Shown: positions 25,999 to 35,971 of the stretch, one piece after another
How the letters are laid out: every line of letters starts with the position of its first letter
Position numbering within the stretch: the stretch's first letter is position 1
Assembly (NCBI RefSeq): GCF_006385255.1
Contig: NZ_VFJE01000052.1
Span: 124,001 to 188,000, forward strand
Length of the DNA stretch: 64,000 nucleotides
From: Flavobacterium microcysteis
GTDB taxonomy: Bacteria > Bacteroidota > Bacteroidia > Flavobacteriales > Flavobacteriaceae
Reading direction: 5' to 3'
Notes under the pieces: generated by a model
Told to the model about the DNA's origin: nothing
Databases searched by the model: none
The model's input: only the letters and a program-made list of their open reading frames with translations
Made by a program: the position numbers and the translations under genes

Positions 25999-26976
25999 TT
26001 ATTTTAAAACATTCTCCGACTTAAAATAAGACACAGCATCCTGCACAGCATTATCAATAGGTCGATATTGGATTCCCAGTTCTTTCACCGATTTCTTATT
26101 GGTAAAGAAATTATCCTGACACAGAATACGCATATTAGTCAGGCTCATACTTGTTTGCAATCCGAAGAATCTTGCGCAGTTACCTCCATATCCAAGCATA
26201 TGAAGTAGCCATTTAGGTAGCGGTATCATAATTGGCTGTTGATTAGAATATTCGCTAAGCAATTCAAAAAAAGCTTTATAGGTCAAATTGTTATTGGCTA
26301 ACAGGTACTTTTCTCCGTTTTTTCCTTTTTCAATACAGGCAATAATTCCTCTTGAAACATCTTTGACATCAACAAAGTTTTTACCTCCCGGCGGATAAAA
26401 CAGGATGTGCTTCTTCCATCCCATCAAGATTATTTTACCGGAACTGGGTTTCGTATCATAAGCGCCAAGCATAAAGGTTGGGTTTACAATAATTATGTCC
26501 ATATTTTCTTTGTTCTGTAAAAGGAAATTCTCTGCCTCCAGTTTGCTTTTGGCATAATACGATTCGTTAAACGGAAAACGTACGGCTTTATCTTCAGAAC
26601 CCAATTCGAAGAAGTCACTATGCCCTACTGTATTTGCTGAACTTACAAAAACAAATTTCTTGACTGACCCTGATTCAAGCGCAGACTGAAACAAACTTAC
26701 CGTAGCCTCACAATTTGTTTTTTGATAATCGGAATAGTGTAATAAATCCTGCCTGGTTTCAGCCGCGATGTGGATAACCACACCACACCCTTTCATGTAA
26801 GGAGTTAAGTCATCAAACAAATTTCCTTTTATCAATTCCAAATACGGATGCTGTTCTCCTTTATAGTTATCCGGATTTCGGACTAATGCCTTAACCAGCC
26901 AACCATGAGAAAGCATTTCATGTACTAAGTTTGTTCCTAACAAACCATTGGCACCCGTAACAAAAACTGTTTTCAT
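25999..26976 (-). CDS. NAD-dependent epimerase/dehydratase family protein (extended SDR)
   Basis: 325 aa Rossmann enzyme. The cofactor motif is VFVTGANGLLGTNLV (residues 4-18, GxxGxxG), the mid-domain reads VIHIAAETRQD, and the active-site Tyr/Lys pair is YYAKSKLEAE, with an upstream Ser (FVSSANTVG). This fits the dihydroflavonol-reductase-like branch that acts on hydroxyl or keto groups of varied substrates. It overlaps the upstream SDR gene by 4 bp (ATGA), so both belong to one transcript. The substrate is not predictable. Confidence 0.88.
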   Translation of the reverse strand: MKTVFVTGANGLLGTNLVHEMLSHGWLVKALVRNPDNYKGEQHPYLELIKGNLFDDLTPYMKGCGVVIHIAAETRQDLLHYSDYQKTNCEATVSLFQSALESGSVKKFVFVSSANTVGHSDFFELGSEDKAVRFPFNESYYAKSKLEAENFLLQNKENMDIIIVNPTFMLGAYDTKPSSGKIILMGWKKHILFYPPGGKNFVDVKDVSRGIIACIEKGKNGEKYLLANNNLTYKAFFELLSEYSNQQPIMIPLPKWLLHMLGYGGNCARFFGLQTSMSLTNMRILCQDNFFTNKKSVKELGIQYRPIDNAVQDAVSYFKSENVLK

Positions 26977-27794
26977 ACTTCTACACTTAATTCTCTTTTT
27001 ATCGACCGTGTCAATAGCGGTAATTTTATCCAGATTGGAAGAATAATAAGCATGAGCCAGCTTATTCTATTGACCATGATTACCGTATCTCGTTTTAGGA
27101 GTTGCTGGATACAGTATTTTGCCACAGCATCCGGATTAAGAAGCGTCAGTTTTCCTAAGAAGCCTTGTTTTTCAATTCGTCGGGTAATCTCAGGACTTGT
27201 TTTCATCGCACCCGGATTCACAACGCTGACAAAGACATTGGTGCTTTTTAGTTCTTCGCATAATCCTCTGGAAAAAGAATGCACGAAGGCTTTAGAAGCA
27301 GGATAGACCGTTTTGTAGCCAATAGGGCAAAATGCCGCCATACTCGATACATTCAGTATATAAGCCTTCTCTACTTTTTTCAAATTTGGAAGCAATTGAT
27401 GCGTTAATAGTGAAGTGGCCATTACATTTACCTGTATAATTTTGCTGATATATTCAGCCGAGGCTTCATCAAATCTCCTGCTACCGCCAGTTCCGGCATT
27501 ATTGATTAGCATAAACACAGAAAAGTTTGCATTAACCCAAGCAGCAAAATCCAGTACGTTTTCTTTGACAGACAGGTCCGTTTCATAACAAAAAACGGGT
27601 ACGCCATATTGTTCTGAAATTTCGGATGACAGTTCGGAAAGTTCTTGTCCCGGGAGACTCATCAAAATAAGTGGAATATTATTTTTAGCCAGTTCATAAG
27701 CAAAAGCCCTTCCCAAACCCTGGCTGGCTCCGGTAACGACAGCATATTCTGTTTCATTACCATGTGCAGTTGTTTCATTATTCTTTAGTAGCAT
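26973..27794 (-). CDS. Short-chain dehydrogenase/reductase
   Basis: 273 aa classical SDR. It has VVTGASQGLGRAFA (TGxxxGxG), LINNAGTGG (NNAG), an active-site Ser in VSSMAAF and the YxxxK motif YPASKAF. The C-terminal tail (about 235-273) is hydrophobic (WLMLIILPIWIKLPLL) and may attach it to the membrane, as in ketoreductase-like SDRs acting on lipids. It is the first gene of the two-gene operon with the extended SDR. The start is ATG 27792-27794, though the first 15 residues are hydrophilic and might be an over-extension. Confidence 0.88.
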   Translation of the reverse strand: MLLKNNETTAHGNETEYAVVTGASQGLGRAFAYELAKNNIPLILMSLPGQELSELSSEISEQYGVPVFCYETDLSVKENVLDFAAWVNANFSVFMLINNAGTGGSRRFDEASAEYISKIIQVNVMATSLLTHQLLPNLKKVEKAYILNVSSMAAFCPIGYKTVYPASKAFVHSFSRGLCEELKSTNVFVSVVNPGAMKTSPEITRRIEKQGFLGKLTLLNPDAVAKYCIQQLLKRDTVIMVNRISWLMLIILPIWIKLPLLTRSIKRELSVEV

Positions 27795-27933
27795 GATTAT
27801 CTTTTTTTGTCAAAAGTATACTCTGGCTACTGCTAAAATGTTTGGATTTATAGAAGCGAACTCCTTTTTTACATAGAACTTACATCTTGTAAATCACTCT
27901 AAAATAAGCACTTAAAAAACGAAAAGTTCCATT

Positions 27934-29046
27934 TTATAAATTGGAACTCTTTTTTTTAAATTCTGAAGGTGTAAGATCAGTAAATTTTTTAAAAGTGATA
28001 TTAAAAGATGTCTTGGAATTAAATCCCGACTCAAAAGCAATTCCTAAAATAGAGAGGTTATTGTTTTTACTATCACCCAACAATTGTTTTGCTTTTTCAA
28101 TTCTATACTTATTGATAAACTGAAAGAAATTTTCATTAAATCCTGTGTTGATAACATAGGAAAGCTGGTGTGGGGTCACTCCCATCAGTTTTGCCAATTT
28201 TATCAAATTTAAATCCCCGTCAAGATATGGAGCTTCAGATTCCATAATTACCAATAATTTTTGCTTTATAAGTTCTGTTTCTTCTTCACTAAGCAATCTG
28301 AATTTTTGAGGTTCACTGGTTTTATTTTCTTCGTCTAGCGAAAAAACACTTTCTGCTTGTTGAGGTTCTGTAGGATAAACTTCTTCTTGTTTTAACGAAT
28401 AATAGGCAATAAAATAAATCGCTATCAGGAAAGCGAAATTCATATAGGTACTTGGCCTTTCTGCAGTAAATATGATATTATATATCGTGATTATAATTCC
28501 GGAACCCAGTATTGTGTAAGCAATATATTTAAGCCAATTTAGACTTATCGGATAAGTATCTGAAGAAAACTGCTGAATTTTTTTCTGATGACGGTTGATC
28601 ATCTCACAGGAATAAAGTGCATAAAATAAACTCTGTATAAGCATAATTACTGTAAGCCATGTAGTAAGGCTATTTTTATCAACCTTGTCATAAAAGAACG
28701 ACAACGACAATAAAACTAAAAACAAGAATGCTAACGGCAGATGTTTTGCTTCTTTAAGAGAAAATGAGAATGTTGGATTTGTAAAATAAACAACACTATA
28801 ATAAAATGTGAGCGGAGTAAAAAATTGCAGGAAACTCAAAACGAATGAAAATGACCGGCTAACGGTTTGTATTCCAAGAATATCCAAAGCTTCATCAACC
28901 CAAAAAGTACCCCATAAAAATAAAAACAATCCCAACCATATATTTGCTTTCTTATTGACCTTTAACGGATTGAAAAGCACCAGCATGGTTAATAAGGCAA
29001 AACCTCCTAATAAGAAAATTACAATTAATCGGTCAATATACATCAT
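27934..29046 (-). CDS. Membrane-associated AraC-family regulator (paralogue 1)
   Basis: 370 aa. The N-terminal 210 residues contain about seven hydrophobic helices, starting IVIFLLGGFALLTMLVLF and including GLFLFLWGTFW. The C-terminal 100 residues hold an AraC HTH pair (LNLIKLAKLMGVTPHQLSYVI, ILGIAFESGFNSKTSFNITFKK, PSEFKK). It is probably an inner-membrane one-component sensor, controlling genes from the membrane. A clear paralogue is encoded at 35972-37057, with the same architecture and matching blocks. It may control the neighbouring SDR operon (27794 downstream on the same strand), which is inference. Confidence 0.85.
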   Translation of the reverse strand: MMYIDRLIVIFLLGGFALLTMLVLFNPLKVNKKANIWLGLFLFLWGTFWVDEALDILGIQTVSRSFSFVLSFLQFFTPLTFYYSVVYFTNPTFSFSLKEAKHLPLAFLFLVLLSLSFFYDKVDKNSLTTWLTVIMLIQSLFYALYSCEMINRHQKKIQQFSSDTYPISLNWLKYIAYTILGSGIIITIYNIIFTAERPSTYMNFAFLIAIYFIAYYSLKQEEVYPTEPQQAESVFSLDEENKTSEPQKFRLLSEEETELIKQKLLVIMESEAPYLDGDLNLIKLAKLMGVTPHQLSYVINTGFNENFFQFINKYRIEKAKQLLGDSKNNNLSILGIAFESGFNSKTSFNITFKKFTDLTPSEFKKKSSNL

Positions 29047-29082
29047 GGATAATTAGGGCTTTTAGGTTGTTATGCATTATGT

Positions 29083-30282
29083 TTACGATTTCCAATCGCT
29101 TATGCCGTCATTATATTTTACGTGTCCAAAGCTAGGCAGTAACTCATTATCTCTGGTAATGGAATATTCTATAGGTTGGTTGGGTATTTTTCCTTCTTTC
29201 CAGTTAGCATAACATTCTTCCAATTTTTGAATTTCTTCGTCTTTAGTCAGGTTCATATCCATACGATATAGCGTATTCAGCAGTTCTTCAACTTCCGGAA
29301 GCGTATTTTTATCCGTATGAATCATAGGCGAAAGCCTTACAAACCGTTTCAATTGAGTCGGATCCAGACCATTTTTATATTCTTCACCAAATAGAAACAT
29401 CAACGCCACATAGTTCGACCAATCTGGCGGTTCATATAATATGGTTTTTGCCTGATTTACAATTGCCATTTTAAAAAACTGCAATTGCGGCTTCCATAAC
29501 CAGAACTTATATTTTTTAAAACGTTGTTCTATAGTTATCTGTTTGATATCGTAAAACTTCTTTTTATCATCATTTGACATTGATTTATTAGAAGTTCCCA
29601 AAGAAACTAAAGTGATGGAATCTTTTGGTACTCCGGATTTTATGGCTTCAATGACTCCGGCAGCAATTGGATTGTTAAATCCTCCCAAGGCTCCATCCCA
29701 TAATTCAAAAAACACTCCTGAATTCTTAGCTTTAAAACGGGCAGGAAAATCAAAATATTGTATCGGAGCGTTTGAAGATCCATGAATGGCTTGTGTGAGC
29801 TTTACTGAATCATAATATGGTCCGCTGCCATACGACCGGAAGAATTTTGCCCTGTTATTCAAGGCATCATAGGTACATACAATCAGTTTTAAGTCCGGTT
29901 TTCCAATGAAATCAGGAAGCTCGTTCATTTGTCTTTTAGCCGATTCTACAAACAACTTCTGAAAAGCTTTTCCTTTTCTTTTGGAACTGTATTTAGGTCC
30001 TATGCTCTTGATATAATCAACCGGAAAAAAACGTTCCCAAAATGAGTTCTTGCTAAAAATTTTTTCTCTGATTTTTTGTTCCTTGAATAGCGCAATGGCT
30101 TTGTCTAAAGGCCAATCCTCTACCAAAGCCGCTAAGATAATGCTGCCGCCAGAATTAGCAATGACCATATCAAATTCTTTGAGAATTGCATGGCCTGTCT
30201 TATCGGGATATCTGTCTTTTAAGGTAAGCAATTGCAATAAGGACCAGCTTCCGCCTCCATCGAGCGATAGTATTTTATACAT
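29083..30282 (-). CDS. Patatin-like phospholipase
   Basis: 399 aa alpha/beta hydrolase-like lipase of the patatin family, which cleaves acyl chains from phospholipids with a Ser-Asp dyad. The oxyanion segment LSLDGGGSW (residues 5-13) and the Asp block WDGALGG (Asp196) are clear. The nucleophile elbow reads IANSGGS (Ser44), so the first Gly of GxSxG is Ala. There is no signal peptide, suggesting a cytoplasmic site or export by another route. It lies upstream of the AraC paralogue on the same strand with 36 bp between; co-transcription is possible. Substrate is unknown. Confidence 0.85.
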   Translation of the reverse strand: MYKILSLDGGGSWSLLQLLTLKDRYPDKTGHAILKEFDMVIANSGGSIILAALVEDWPLDKAIALFKEQKIREKIFSKNSFWERFFPVDYIKSIGPKYSSKRKGKAFQKLFVESAKRQMNELPDFIGKPDLKLIVCTYDALNNRAKFFRSYGSGPYYDSVKLTQAIHGSSNAPIQYFDFPARFKAKNSGVFFELWDGALGGFNNPIAAGVIEAIKSGVPKDSITLVSLGTSNKSMSNDDKKKFYDIKQITIEQRFKKYKFWLWKPQLQFFKMAIVNQAKTILYEPPDWSNYVALMFLFGEEYKNGLDPTQLKRFVRLSPMIHTDKNTLPEVEELLNTLYRMDMNLTKDEEIQKLEECYANWKEGKIPNQPIEYSITRDNELLPSFGHVKYNDGISDWKS

Positions 30283-30371
30283 CTTGGTAGTTTATGAGCC
30301 TCTAATTTAGCTATAAAAATAAACGCTTTTCTTTATTGAATCAAAAATTAGCCAAAAATAATGTTCTGTAT

Positions 30372-30421
30372 TGTGTCTTTATAAGTGATTGTTTTCACTC
30401 AAAGACACAGAGCCGCAAAGG
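30372..30421. repeat. Decayed copy of the inverted-repeat element
   Basis: TGTGTCTTT (30372-30380) pairs with AAAGACACA (30401-30409), followed by GAGCCGCAAAGG. The right side resembles the right arm of the element at 6196-6255. The 67-codon frame across it is not considered a gene. Confidence 0.55.
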
Positions 30422-30535
30422 ATTAAATGCAAAAATATATTCTCGTGTGAAGTTTCAAATAGTTAATCAAAACGAGAGTTTACCATTTACTATAAAACAT
30501 AAATACTTAATAATTAAACATTTGAATGTATTTAT

Positions 30536-31438
30536 TTAAAGTTTTTTTAATACTCTTTCAGGATAATCAGTAATGATACCATCTACTTTCAATTCGATCA
30601 TTTTGTCGATATCTTTTTCGTCATTTACGGTCCATGGAATTAGACGCAGGTTCATTTTTCGAATTGAATCTATCAAAGCTTGATTGACTTGTCCGTAATG
30701 TGGGCTGTAAATTTGAGGCTTAAAGTCTAGCTTCGCTAAATTTTTCGCAAGTCCGCTATCTCCTGCTAAAAAAGCAATTGTTATATCCGGATATTTTTTA
30801 TGTAATACATTTAGTATTGTTGGATCAAAAGATTGGATATTGCTTCTATTCTGAATTCCTTTCTTTTTTACGATTTCCATAACCATCGTAACAAATACAT
30901 CTGGTTGTGGCTGAGATTTGCCATATTGTTCTGCTCCTGACTTAATTTCTATATTATAACGTATTGGTTTGTTGGGTCTGTGTTTAGCAGTATATGCTTC
31001 GATATCGTCAATCAATTCTGTAAATAACGGCTTATAAGCCTTGAATTTTTGCTGCTCAGGAAAATGTGCATTTCCTTTTGAACCAATATCAAACTTCCGA
31101 ATGCTGTCGTATGTCATATGATATAAGTTATATGATTTTTCCTTTTCACGGGTAACGGGCTGGCCATTTGGAAACGATACGTATTCAGACGACATAAAAG
31201 GCTCATGTGAAACCACTACTTTTTGATCTCCGGAAATAACCACATCCAATTCAATCACATCGGCACCTTTGTCTACGGCACTACGAAAAGCTTCAAGACT
31301 GTTTTCTGGAAAATGACCTCTATCTCCACGATGGCCTTGAACTTCAATGCCTGATGGGTTTATGGCAACAGTATGGGTTGTTTTACAAGAAGCAACTGCT
31401 AATAATGCAGCGAGAAGAAACACTGGGTACTTTTTCAT
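30536..31438 (-). CDS. Glycerophosphodiester phosphodiesterase lipoprotein
   Basis: 300 aa. A lipobox (AVASC, Cys18) marks it as a lipoprotein. The GDPD domain has the catalytic block GHRGDRGHFPENSLEAF (His36, Arg37), metal ligands in VIELDV (Glu63, Asp65) and the second His in VVSHEP (His78). It hydrolyses glycerophosphodiesters to glycerol-3-phosphate plus alcohol, probably in the periplasm or on the outer surface. C-terminal blocks IPWTVNDEKDID and VDGIITDYPE fit the barrel. Length is normal. Single-gene unit. Confidence 0.95.
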   Translation of the reverse strand: MKKYPVFLLAALLAVASCKTTHTVAINPSGIEVQGHRGDRGHFPENSLEAFRSAVDKGADVIELDVVISGDQKVVVSHEPFMSSEYVSFPNGQPVTREKEKSYNLYHMTYDSIRKFDIGSKGNAHFPEQQKFKAYKPLFTELIDDIEAYTAKHRPNKPIRYNIEIKSGAEQYGKSQPQPDVFVTMVMEIVKKKGIQNRSNIQSFDPTILNVLHKKYPDITIAFLAGDSGLAKNLAKLDFKPQIYSPHYGQVNQALIDSIRKMNLRLIPWTVNDEKDIDKMIELKVDGIITDYPERVLKKL

Positions 31439-31512
31439 TATTTTGTACTATATATAGCGAAAGACTATGCCATTCTCTACAAATATACAATTTTACCCTT
31501 ATTTTATTTTGT

Positions 31513-34308
31513 CTAGTATTTTATAAACTTGCGGGTTGCAATTCCTTCATCTGAATAAATTTTGACAATGTAGTTTCCTGAAGCCAAATCTGATATATCA
31601 AATGCATTGGAGCTGTCGCTATTGTTAGAAATCATCATTACAGGCTGCCCCATCATGTTATATATGGCAACAGATTTCATTTGCAATTCATCTTTATTGG
31701 TAATGGTTAAGATGTCTTTTGCCGGATTTGGAGAAATTGTAAAACGGCTTGAAAACTCATGATCTTTGTCACCAAGTGAATCAATTGTGGTTACTACTCT
31801 TTCCGTCATGACCGGAAGGTTAAAATCAAAATAAATACTGGCACCGTTGCTAAAACTGTCTCCCGCTGCCAATGATGACTTCGTTTTGATTTTAAAAGCA
31901 ATATACCCATCATTAATATGATCATAAAAAGGAAGGTCGATGTCTTTAAAAACAAATTCAATCGTATTGTTATCGTCTACTTTGGTAATAAAAGTATGGC
32001 TGCTTTCTATAGGCGAAAGACTTGTCATATCAAAACGATCCACATCGATAAGATCTTTTACCACGATATTTTTTGCAACAAAATTACCAGTATTCTCAAA
32101 TCGGATAATATAATGTATGTATTGCCCTATGTAGGAAGTAGAAACTGAAAGTCCTTGCAGGCAGGTTTTATCGTTTGGATCAAAAGAATTGACAACGGTC
32201 TGACGCAATATAGCCAAGTTGTCTTCCGGCGCAGTATCTAATGAAGTAGAAGAAGTTATAGTAGCCTTATAATTAAGAATATCACCGCTATTGAGTGCCG
32301 GACTGTCAGCAGGAGAATTCAATCTAAAACGCAAAGGAATAGTACGTGATTCAAAAGGTTTTAAGTTTGAAAATGACCATGATAAACGTTCCGGATCTTG
32401 TGATGCTTCTGAAAGTGAAAACGATTCTGGATATACTGCGGTATTAAACTGTAACTCAATAGTACCAGACTGTATGTTGGTTCCTTTATTTCTATACGAA
32501 ATAGCATAGTTACTAGTATACCCGGGCACGGCATCTCCCAAAGGCAATATGGAAATTTCCAAATCAGCATATTCTCCTTTGTGTTTCAGACAAAAAAGCT
32601 GTTCAAAAGGTTCTTGTTGCTCAGAAGAAGTATAAGTAACGCTGGGAGGCGAAACCTCAAAATAATTAGGATTAGCCAATAATGGAATAATGGTAGTATT
32701 TCCGTCCAGCAAAGGCAGGTTATATTGCCCGCTTTTATCTGAAAAGTATATTGTTTCTGTTTCTCCTTGGATTACTTTATAACCGGCAAAAGAAGCGGCA
32801 ATATCCTCTGAATCACAACCATTTCTATTAAAATCAAAAGTAGTATTACTTTTCACGATGTTAAAACGACCGCCTGGCGTAAAAGAACAGTATGAATTGA
32901 CTTCACATTCAAATCCAGACCTTACAGCAAGCTGTGTTTTTATTGTATTAATTTCATCTTCATCGGCACAAATATAACGGAGATACGGTGTGTTTACCAA
33001 GGATTGTTCTAAGGAGACTGTATTGTCTTTACCGTTTTTCACAAAAAGTGAAGTTAGCAACGGATTTGATTCAAAACTCAGTATTTCGACACCCGGGCAT
33101 TGGGAAATATCCAAAGATTGCAATCTGTTGCCATTAAAGCTAAGCGATTGCAGTCCTTCATCAGCTATTACTGTTAAGGCACTTGTTAGCCCATAATTAT
33201 TACATGATAAAGATGTGAGTCTTTCAAAACCACGCACATCTAACAAAGTCAAAGGATTGTTCCTAAAGTTAAGGCCTCTGATACTGAGCTCTCGGCAACC
33301 ATAAATCCTGAGACTTTCCAGCTGATTGTATGCAATACTTAACTCTGCTATAGACGGACAAGAAACCGTTAACGATGATAGCTTGTTATTGTCTGCAATC
33401 ATGCTTACCAATTCCGGATAGTCAACCAGGTCATTAAGCGAAGCTACTTGATTATTCTGCATTAATACTCGTTTCAGCCTATTTAACCCTGTAAGATTCA
33501 AAGATGTTAGTATATTATTAGAACAATTGAGTTCTTCTAAAGCTATCTGAGTTGACAGATTTAGTTGTCTCAGTTGATTGTTATTACAATATAGTTTTTT
33601 GATAAAATTTCCAGCCAATTGTAGTAATCCCAATTGGTTATTATTGCATTGCAGATCACGAAGTCTAGTCTGCCTGGTTAGATCAAGAACGGTTAACTGG
33701 TTAAAGGAACATTCCAAATCGCGGAGACGCAAGCATTCTGAAAGCGCTAGAGTAGCAATCGAATTATAAGAACAATAAAGATATTCCAAATTAAGAGAAT
33801 TGTTCACGTTTAATGAAACCAGATTATTATGCTGGCAGTCAATAAAGTTTAGACTTGGATTATTCAATACCAAATTCTCCAATCTATTATTGGCACAGGA
33901 AAGGCTATACAGTTTTGGACATGGAGTCAGATCTAACGAAACAATTTTATTATCTGCACATTGTAAAAAAGTTAACAAGGGCAAATCTGATGTTGGAATA
34001 GAAACTAACTGATTATTATTACAGATTAAAGTAGTAATTGCATCAAAATATTCAATACCTCTAAGGTCTGAAATAGCAGCAGAAGACACATTCAGATAAT
34101 TGACAACCATAGCTTCAGTAACTTCAATCTCACCATTCCTATTACTATCAATACGAATATATTCCCCTTGCCTGTTTTTGGCAATCTCATTACTGGCATC
34201 AGCTGCCAGCAATTTTGCTTTAAAATTAGCATCGGGTATATAAAGCCCTTGACCATACATGCCCTGCCATAAGCAGAACACCAGGAAGGCATAATATAAC
34301 TTTTTCAT
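31513..34308 (-). CDS. Leucine-rich-repeat surface protein with T9SS sorting domain
   Basis: 931 aa. Signal peptide 1-19, then about 18 short leucine-rich repeats of 21-22 residues (about 55-440; typical unit NQLVSIPTSDLPLLTFLQCAD, with CNNNQL and SYNSIATL variants). A Cys-containing region about 470-500 is followed by a DUF11-like beta domain (about 680-830; SFDPNDKTCLQGLSV, YIGQYIHYIIRFENTGNF) and a type A C-terminal sorting domain (about 850-931; FTISPNPAKDILTI, ending TRKFIKY). It is exported by type IX secretion and displayed or released at the surface, probably for adhesion or recognition. Confidence 0.93.
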   Translation of the reverse strand: MKKLYYAFLVFCLWQGMYGQGLYIPDANFKAKLLAADASNEIAKNRQGEYIRIDSNRNGEIEVTEAMVVNYLNVSSAAISDLRGIEYFDAITTLICNNNQLVSIPTSDLPLLTFLQCADNKIVSLDLTPCPKLYSLSCANNRLENLVLNNPSLNFIDCQHNNLVSLNVNNSLNLEYLYCSYNSIATLALSECLRLRDLECSFNQLTVLDLTRQTRLRDLQCNNNQLGLLQLAGNFIKKLYCNNNQLRQLNLSTQIALEELNCSNNILTSLNLTGLNRLKRVLMQNNQVASLNDLVDYPELVSMIADNNKLSSLTVSCPSIAELSIAYNQLESLRIYGCRELSIRGLNFRNNPLTLLDVRGFERLTSLSCNNYGLTSALTVIADEGLQSLSFNGNRLQSLDISQCPGVEILSFESNPLLTSLFVKNGKDNTVSLEQSLVNTPYLRYICADEDEINTIKTQLAVRSGFECEVNSYCSFTPGGRFNIVKSNTTFDFNRNGCDSEDIAASFAGYKVIQGETETIYFSDKSGQYNLPLLDGNTTIIPLLANPNYFEVSPPSVTYTSSEQQEPFEQLFCLKHKGEYADLEISILPLGDAVPGYTSNYAISYRNKGTNIQSGTIELQFNTAVYPESFSLSEASQDPERLSWSFSNLKPFESRTIPLRFRLNSPADSPALNSGDILNYKATITSSTSLDTAPEDNLAILRQTVVNSFDPNDKTCLQGLSVSTSYIGQYIHYIIRFENTGNFVAKNIVVKDLIDVDRFDMTSLSPIESSHTFITKVDDNNTIEFVFKDIDLPFYDHINDGYIAFKIKTKSSLAAGDSFSNGASIYFDFNLPVMTERVVTTIDSLGDKDHEFSSRFTISPNPAKDILTITNKDELQMKSVAIYNMMGQPVMMISNNSDSSNAFDISDLASGNYIVKIYSDEGIATRKFIKY

Positions 34309-34433
34309 GGGGGGTATATTTGCGCAGTGTAAATATATCTTAAAAAATCATAAAAAAACATATTTTAAAAAGTTAACATAAAGATTTTTTAACAATTTAC
34401 ACAATAAGCAGTCATTTAGATTGCGAAATCTGT

Positions 34434-35420
34434 TTATTTCTTCTCAAATAAACTGCTAATACGTTTTGGAGCCTTAAAACGATATCCTATATAAAATTCC
34501 AGGAATTGCTGCTGATCTTCTACATGAATTAGGCTTTCGGAACTATAGGAAAATGAGTTCAGACTTGTGGCTGCTCCGGCAAAAAAGCGTTCTGAGTTAT
34601 AGCCTGCTGTTAGCCGGAATTGCGCCTGAAAAGATAAACTTTCTGAAATTTCATGTGGAGTACCATCACTGTAAATGGTTTTCGTACTGTTGAATCCCAA
34701 ACCACTATATGTTCCAGCCGATATAAGAAATTTATTGTGTATGATCCAATTGTAATAATATCCCGGTCCTATAGCGATATCAAAAACATGGTCTTTGCTT
34801 GGATTGTTGTTTTTAATCTGCGTAAAATAATAACTAATGCTAGGCACAAAACTGCCGGCACTTTTTTGCTGCCATTCACTTTGCAGGAAAATGGCCCGGA
34901 ATGAAAAATCCGGATTAAAGACATATGAAGTACTCCCTCCTATTTTTTGCACCTGAAAATGAGGAAACAGAATGTTATTTTCCAATCCAACATCATTTTT
35001 ATCTATATAAAAGCCTTTAGTTTTGGCATATTGTAGTTCTTGCATCCATTGGCCAAAGTAGAGTCTTGTTCCTAAATTATAAAACTTCGTATGGCCTTTG
35101 ATAGCATCATCCTTATTAAAACGGAGAAATTCAGGAGTATATCCCAAATCTACTTCAATGAATTTATAAATCAGCGTTAGTGTTGATCGTAGCCTCTGAT
35201 TTGGAGACAAAGTAAAATCCAACCGACTTGTTTTATCTTTAATACGGAAGGAATTAAAGCTGTTGCTAAGTCCAAGTCGCAGCTTAATATAGTCGTCATA
35301 TTTTTCTATACTCTTCTGAGGCTTTTGAACAGGAAGCGTATCTGCTATCTGTGCCTGACAGAAAAACGTATAAAAAATAATAAAGAATATGGCGTATTTT
35401 TTTACCATTTGCTGCGTCAC
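34434..35420 (-). CDS. DUF4421 outer-membrane-like protein
   Basis: 328 aa with signal peptide (FIIFYTFFCQAQ, cut near residue 23). The body matches DUF4421, with KLRLGLSNSFNSF, SPNQRLRSTLTLIYKFIEVDLGY as pieces, alternating strands and a C-terminal strand FYIGYRFKAP. This is a predicted beta-barrel-type outer-membrane protein of Bacteroidetes without known function. It is on the same strand as the LRR protein gene, 125 bp upstream, perhaps in one transcript. Single copy here. Confidence 0.85.
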   Translation of the reverse strand: MTQQMVKKYAIFFIIFYTFFCQAQIADTLPVQKPQKSIEKYDDYIKLRLGLSNSFNSFRIKDKTSRLDFTLSPNQRLRSTLTLIYKFIEVDLGYTPEFLRFNKDDAIKGHTKFYNLGTRLYFGQWMQELQYAKTKGFYIDKNDVGLENNILFPHFQVQKIGGSTSYVFNPDFSFRAIFLQSEWQQKSAGSFVPSISYYFTQIKNNNPSKDHVFDIAIGPGYYYNWIIHNKFLISAGTYSGLGFNSTKTIYSDGTPHEISESLSFQAQFRLTAGYNSERFFAGAATSLNSFSYSSESLIHVEDQQQFLEFYIGYRFKAPKRISSLFEKK

Positions 35421-35523
35421 TTCTTTTTATGCAAGATACTAAATTAACGCCTCATAAATAAGTCGGTTTTTTTATATTGTCTGTATTTTGTAATTTGCAA
35501 CTAACTAACAAATAGCCTCAATA

Positions 35524-35871
35524 ATGAATAATGTCCGAGTATTTAAGATGTCTTTTGCTAGTGTTTATCCGCACTACATCCATAAAGTAGAAAAAAAAGG
35601 ACGTACCAAAGAAGAATTGGATACCGTTATTTTTTGGCTGACTGGATATGACAAAAAAAGCTTGCAGCAAGTAATTGACCAGAAAACAGATTTGGAAACA
35701 TTTTTTGCTGAAGCGCCTCAAATCAATCCCAATGTTTCTAAAATCACAGGAGTCATCTGCGGTTATCGTATTGAAGATATTGAGGACAAGCTTATGCAAC
35801 AGATTCGCTACATGGACAAGCTAGTAGATGAATTGGCCAAAGGAAAAGCAATGGAAAAGATTTTAAGGTAA
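35524..35871 (+). CDS. DUF2200 protein
   Basis: 115 aa cytoplasmic helical protein. Family blocks are [56 protein letters not shown] and [15 protein letters not shown] (read here as [14 protein letters not shown]). DUF2200 function is unknown. The family often adopts a DUF1801/YdhG-like fold. It starts at ATG 35524 and is monocistronic; a heptamer tandem repeat follows at 35913. Confidence 0.9.
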   Translation: MNNVRVFKMSFASVYPHYIHKVEKKGRTKEELDTVIFWLTGYDKKSLQQVIDQKTDLETFFAEAPQINPNVSKITGVICGYRIEDIEDKLMQQIRYMDKLVDELAKGKAMEKILR

Positions 35872-35912
35872 TAAATAATACGATAAGTTCATTAGAAAGC
35901 TTTAAGACTTTT

Positions 35913-35968
35913 CAACTATAGACTATAGACTATCAACTATAGACTATCAACTATCAACTATCAACTAA
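35913..35968. repeat. Tandem heptanucleotide repeat, eight units
   Basis: Eight 7 bp units in a row, CAACTAT or AGACTAT, with the last ending CAACTAA: C-A-A-C-C-A-C-C order would be wrong; the order seen is CAACTAT, AGACTAT, AGACTAT, CAACTAT, AGACTAT, CAACTAT, CAACTAT, CAACTAA. It ends 4 bp before the stop of the convergent AraC paralogue. Confidence 0.85.
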
Positions 35969-35971
35969 AAA

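Noticed and set aside
30336..30539. 67-codon frame with a similar short peptide (SKTQSRK-like) as at 6033
   Set aside because: The likeness comes from the shared DNA repeat, not from a gene.
35913..35968. Heptamer array as a CRISPR remnant
   Set aside because: Units are 7 bp with no spacers, so it is a simple tandem repeat.
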